From contig DHSB01000144.1 of NCBI GenBank assembly GCA_002408385.1, positions 683 to 7,459 of the forward strand: DNA of 6,777 nt, in the 5' to 3' direction. The DNA comes from Myxococcales bacterium UBA5297. Lineage in GTDB: Bacteria > Myxococcota > Myxococcia > Myxococcales > UBA5297. Shown piece after piece: positions 6,225 through 6,777 of this stretch. A program made the translations under genes and the position numbers. The notes beneath the pieces are model-generated. The model was not told the origin of the DNA, ran no database searches, and saw nothing but the letters and a program-made list of their open reading frames with translations. Position 1 is the stretch's first letter. Each line of letters begins with the position of its first letter.

Positions 6225-6571
6225 CCCGCGAGCGTCGCGAGGATGTCCCGCAGCGTGTTCCGGTCGGCCTTGTACAGCTCGGTGTAGCGGCAGCGCCGGC
6301 AGGTGACCGCCTCAAACCTCGCGCTCTCGAGGTGCAGCAGCTTGGAGACCAGGCCCGAAGCGGCGCGAATGGTCTCGATCTCGGCGCCCTGGTGGCCGCA
6401 CTTCGGGCAGCGGTACTTCGCCAGGAAATCAGCCTGCTCGGCGCTGTGGTCGCGCTCGAGGAGCGCCTTCTTGAAGGCCGGATCCGACACGCCGTCTGGG
6501 CTGGTCCCGCAGTTCCAGCAGGCCGAGAGCGATTCGTCCACCGTCTCTTTGCAGCTCGGGCATTGCCACAC
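6221..6571 (-). CDS. Double zinc-ribbon protein
   Basis: A 116-residue small protein with two zinc ribbons and no membrane segment. The N-terminal ribbon has Cys4-x2-Cys7 and Cys18-x2-Cys21 in the context CWNCGTSPDGVSDPAF (18-33), a block that recurs in small bacterial zinc-ribbon proteins. The C-terminal ribbon has Cys55-x2-Cys58 and Cys91-x2-Cys94 ending CRRCRYTELYKAD (91-103), matching predicted nucleic-acid-binding zinc ribbons of the COG3478/zinc_ribbon_13 type. GTG at 6571 is chosen: GGAGG (6582-6578), part of GGAGGAGG, is six bases upstream, and the protein then begins right at the first ribbon (MWQCPSC). A start at 6643 would add 24 Arg/Pro-rich residues and pass through the ribosome binding site. 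Both sets of four cysteines are intact, so metal binding is likely. The cellular role is unknown. It converges on the DTW gene and shares four bases with it. Confidence 0.85.
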   Translation of the reverse strand: MWQCPSCKETVDESLSACWNCGTSPDGVSDPAFKKALLERDHSAEQADFLAKYRCPKCGHQGAEIETIRAASGLVSKLLHLESARFEAVTCRRCRYTELYKADRNTLRDILATLAG

Positions 6572-6777
6572 GATCCTCCTCCGAGTCGCGCAGTCTTCGC
6601 ACCGCAAGCGGGCCCCGGCCGGGCGCGGCGGTTCCAGCGGCAATCATCGCAAGCGATCGGCCCCGGCGCGATTTTTCGCCGCCGGCTCGAGGTCCCAGCG
6701 GCGCTCAACCGAGGGGGTGCACGGCTCCGGCCCCGGCTCCGGCGCCCTCGCGAGGGCTCGAGCGGATGCGCGGCACC
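6572..6777. other. Upstream region of the zinc-ribbon gene, no gene seen
   Basis: About 200 bases to the window edge without a supported gene. They contain GCGATCGGCCCCGGC (6653-6667), nearly identical to a 15-mer at 3906-3920. A direct repeat GGCTCCGG (6723-6730 and 6735-6742) and the perfect 14-base palindrome GCCCTCGCGAGGGC (6744-6757) follow. The promoter of the zinc-ribbon gene should lie here, but I cannot pick one out in this GC-rich sequence. Confidence 0.5.

Noticed and set aside
6160..6708. 182-codon minus-strand frame over the zinc-ribbon gene
   Set aside because: Same strand but a different frame from the zinc-ribbon protein, rich in Arg/Ser/Ala, with no ordered cysteine motifs.

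Overview
This is a GC-rich bacterial window, roughly two-thirds G+C by eye. It holds six protein genes in two blocks. The base composition, the long antisense open frames, and the mix of a DUF2147 protein, a DTW-domain enzyme and a double zinc-ribbon protein suggest a proteobacterial or deltaproteobacteria-like (Myxococcota/Binatota-type) genome. That placement is a guess, because no rRNA or other marker gene is present.

Left block, minus strand (302-3789): a cytoplasmic-type GH36 alpha-galactosidase is followed by a major facilitator superfamily transporter. The two overlap by an ATGA stop/start. The simplest reading is a two-gene operon in which the transporter imports an alpha-galactoside and the enzyme splits it in the cytoplasm. 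The flank downstream (1-301) is non-coding and carries hairpins plus short GTCGAAG-type repeats.

Middle (3790-4172): a 383-base divergent intergenic region separates the operon from the plus-strand genes. It contains a small AT-richer island of AGTTGTGAGT repeats and, just before the next gene, a large inverted repeat that could be an operator or a leader hairpin.

Right block, plus strand (4173-6224): a secreted DUF2147 protein comes first, then a 251-base gap full of inverted repeats. Next is a LysE-family exporter that seems to begin at a CTG codon behind a good ribosome binding site, then a DTW-domain tRNA acp-transferase (TapT-like). A minus-strand double zinc-ribbon protein (6221-6571) converges on the DTW gene, and the two stop codons interlock in the four bases TTAG. 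The last 200 bases appear non-coding.

I see no mobile element, CRISPR array, tRNA or rRNA, and no convincing new multi-gene system. The best leads are the CTG start of the LysE gene, the structured regions on both sides of the DUF2147 gene, and the extra C-terminal domain of the alpha-galactosidase.
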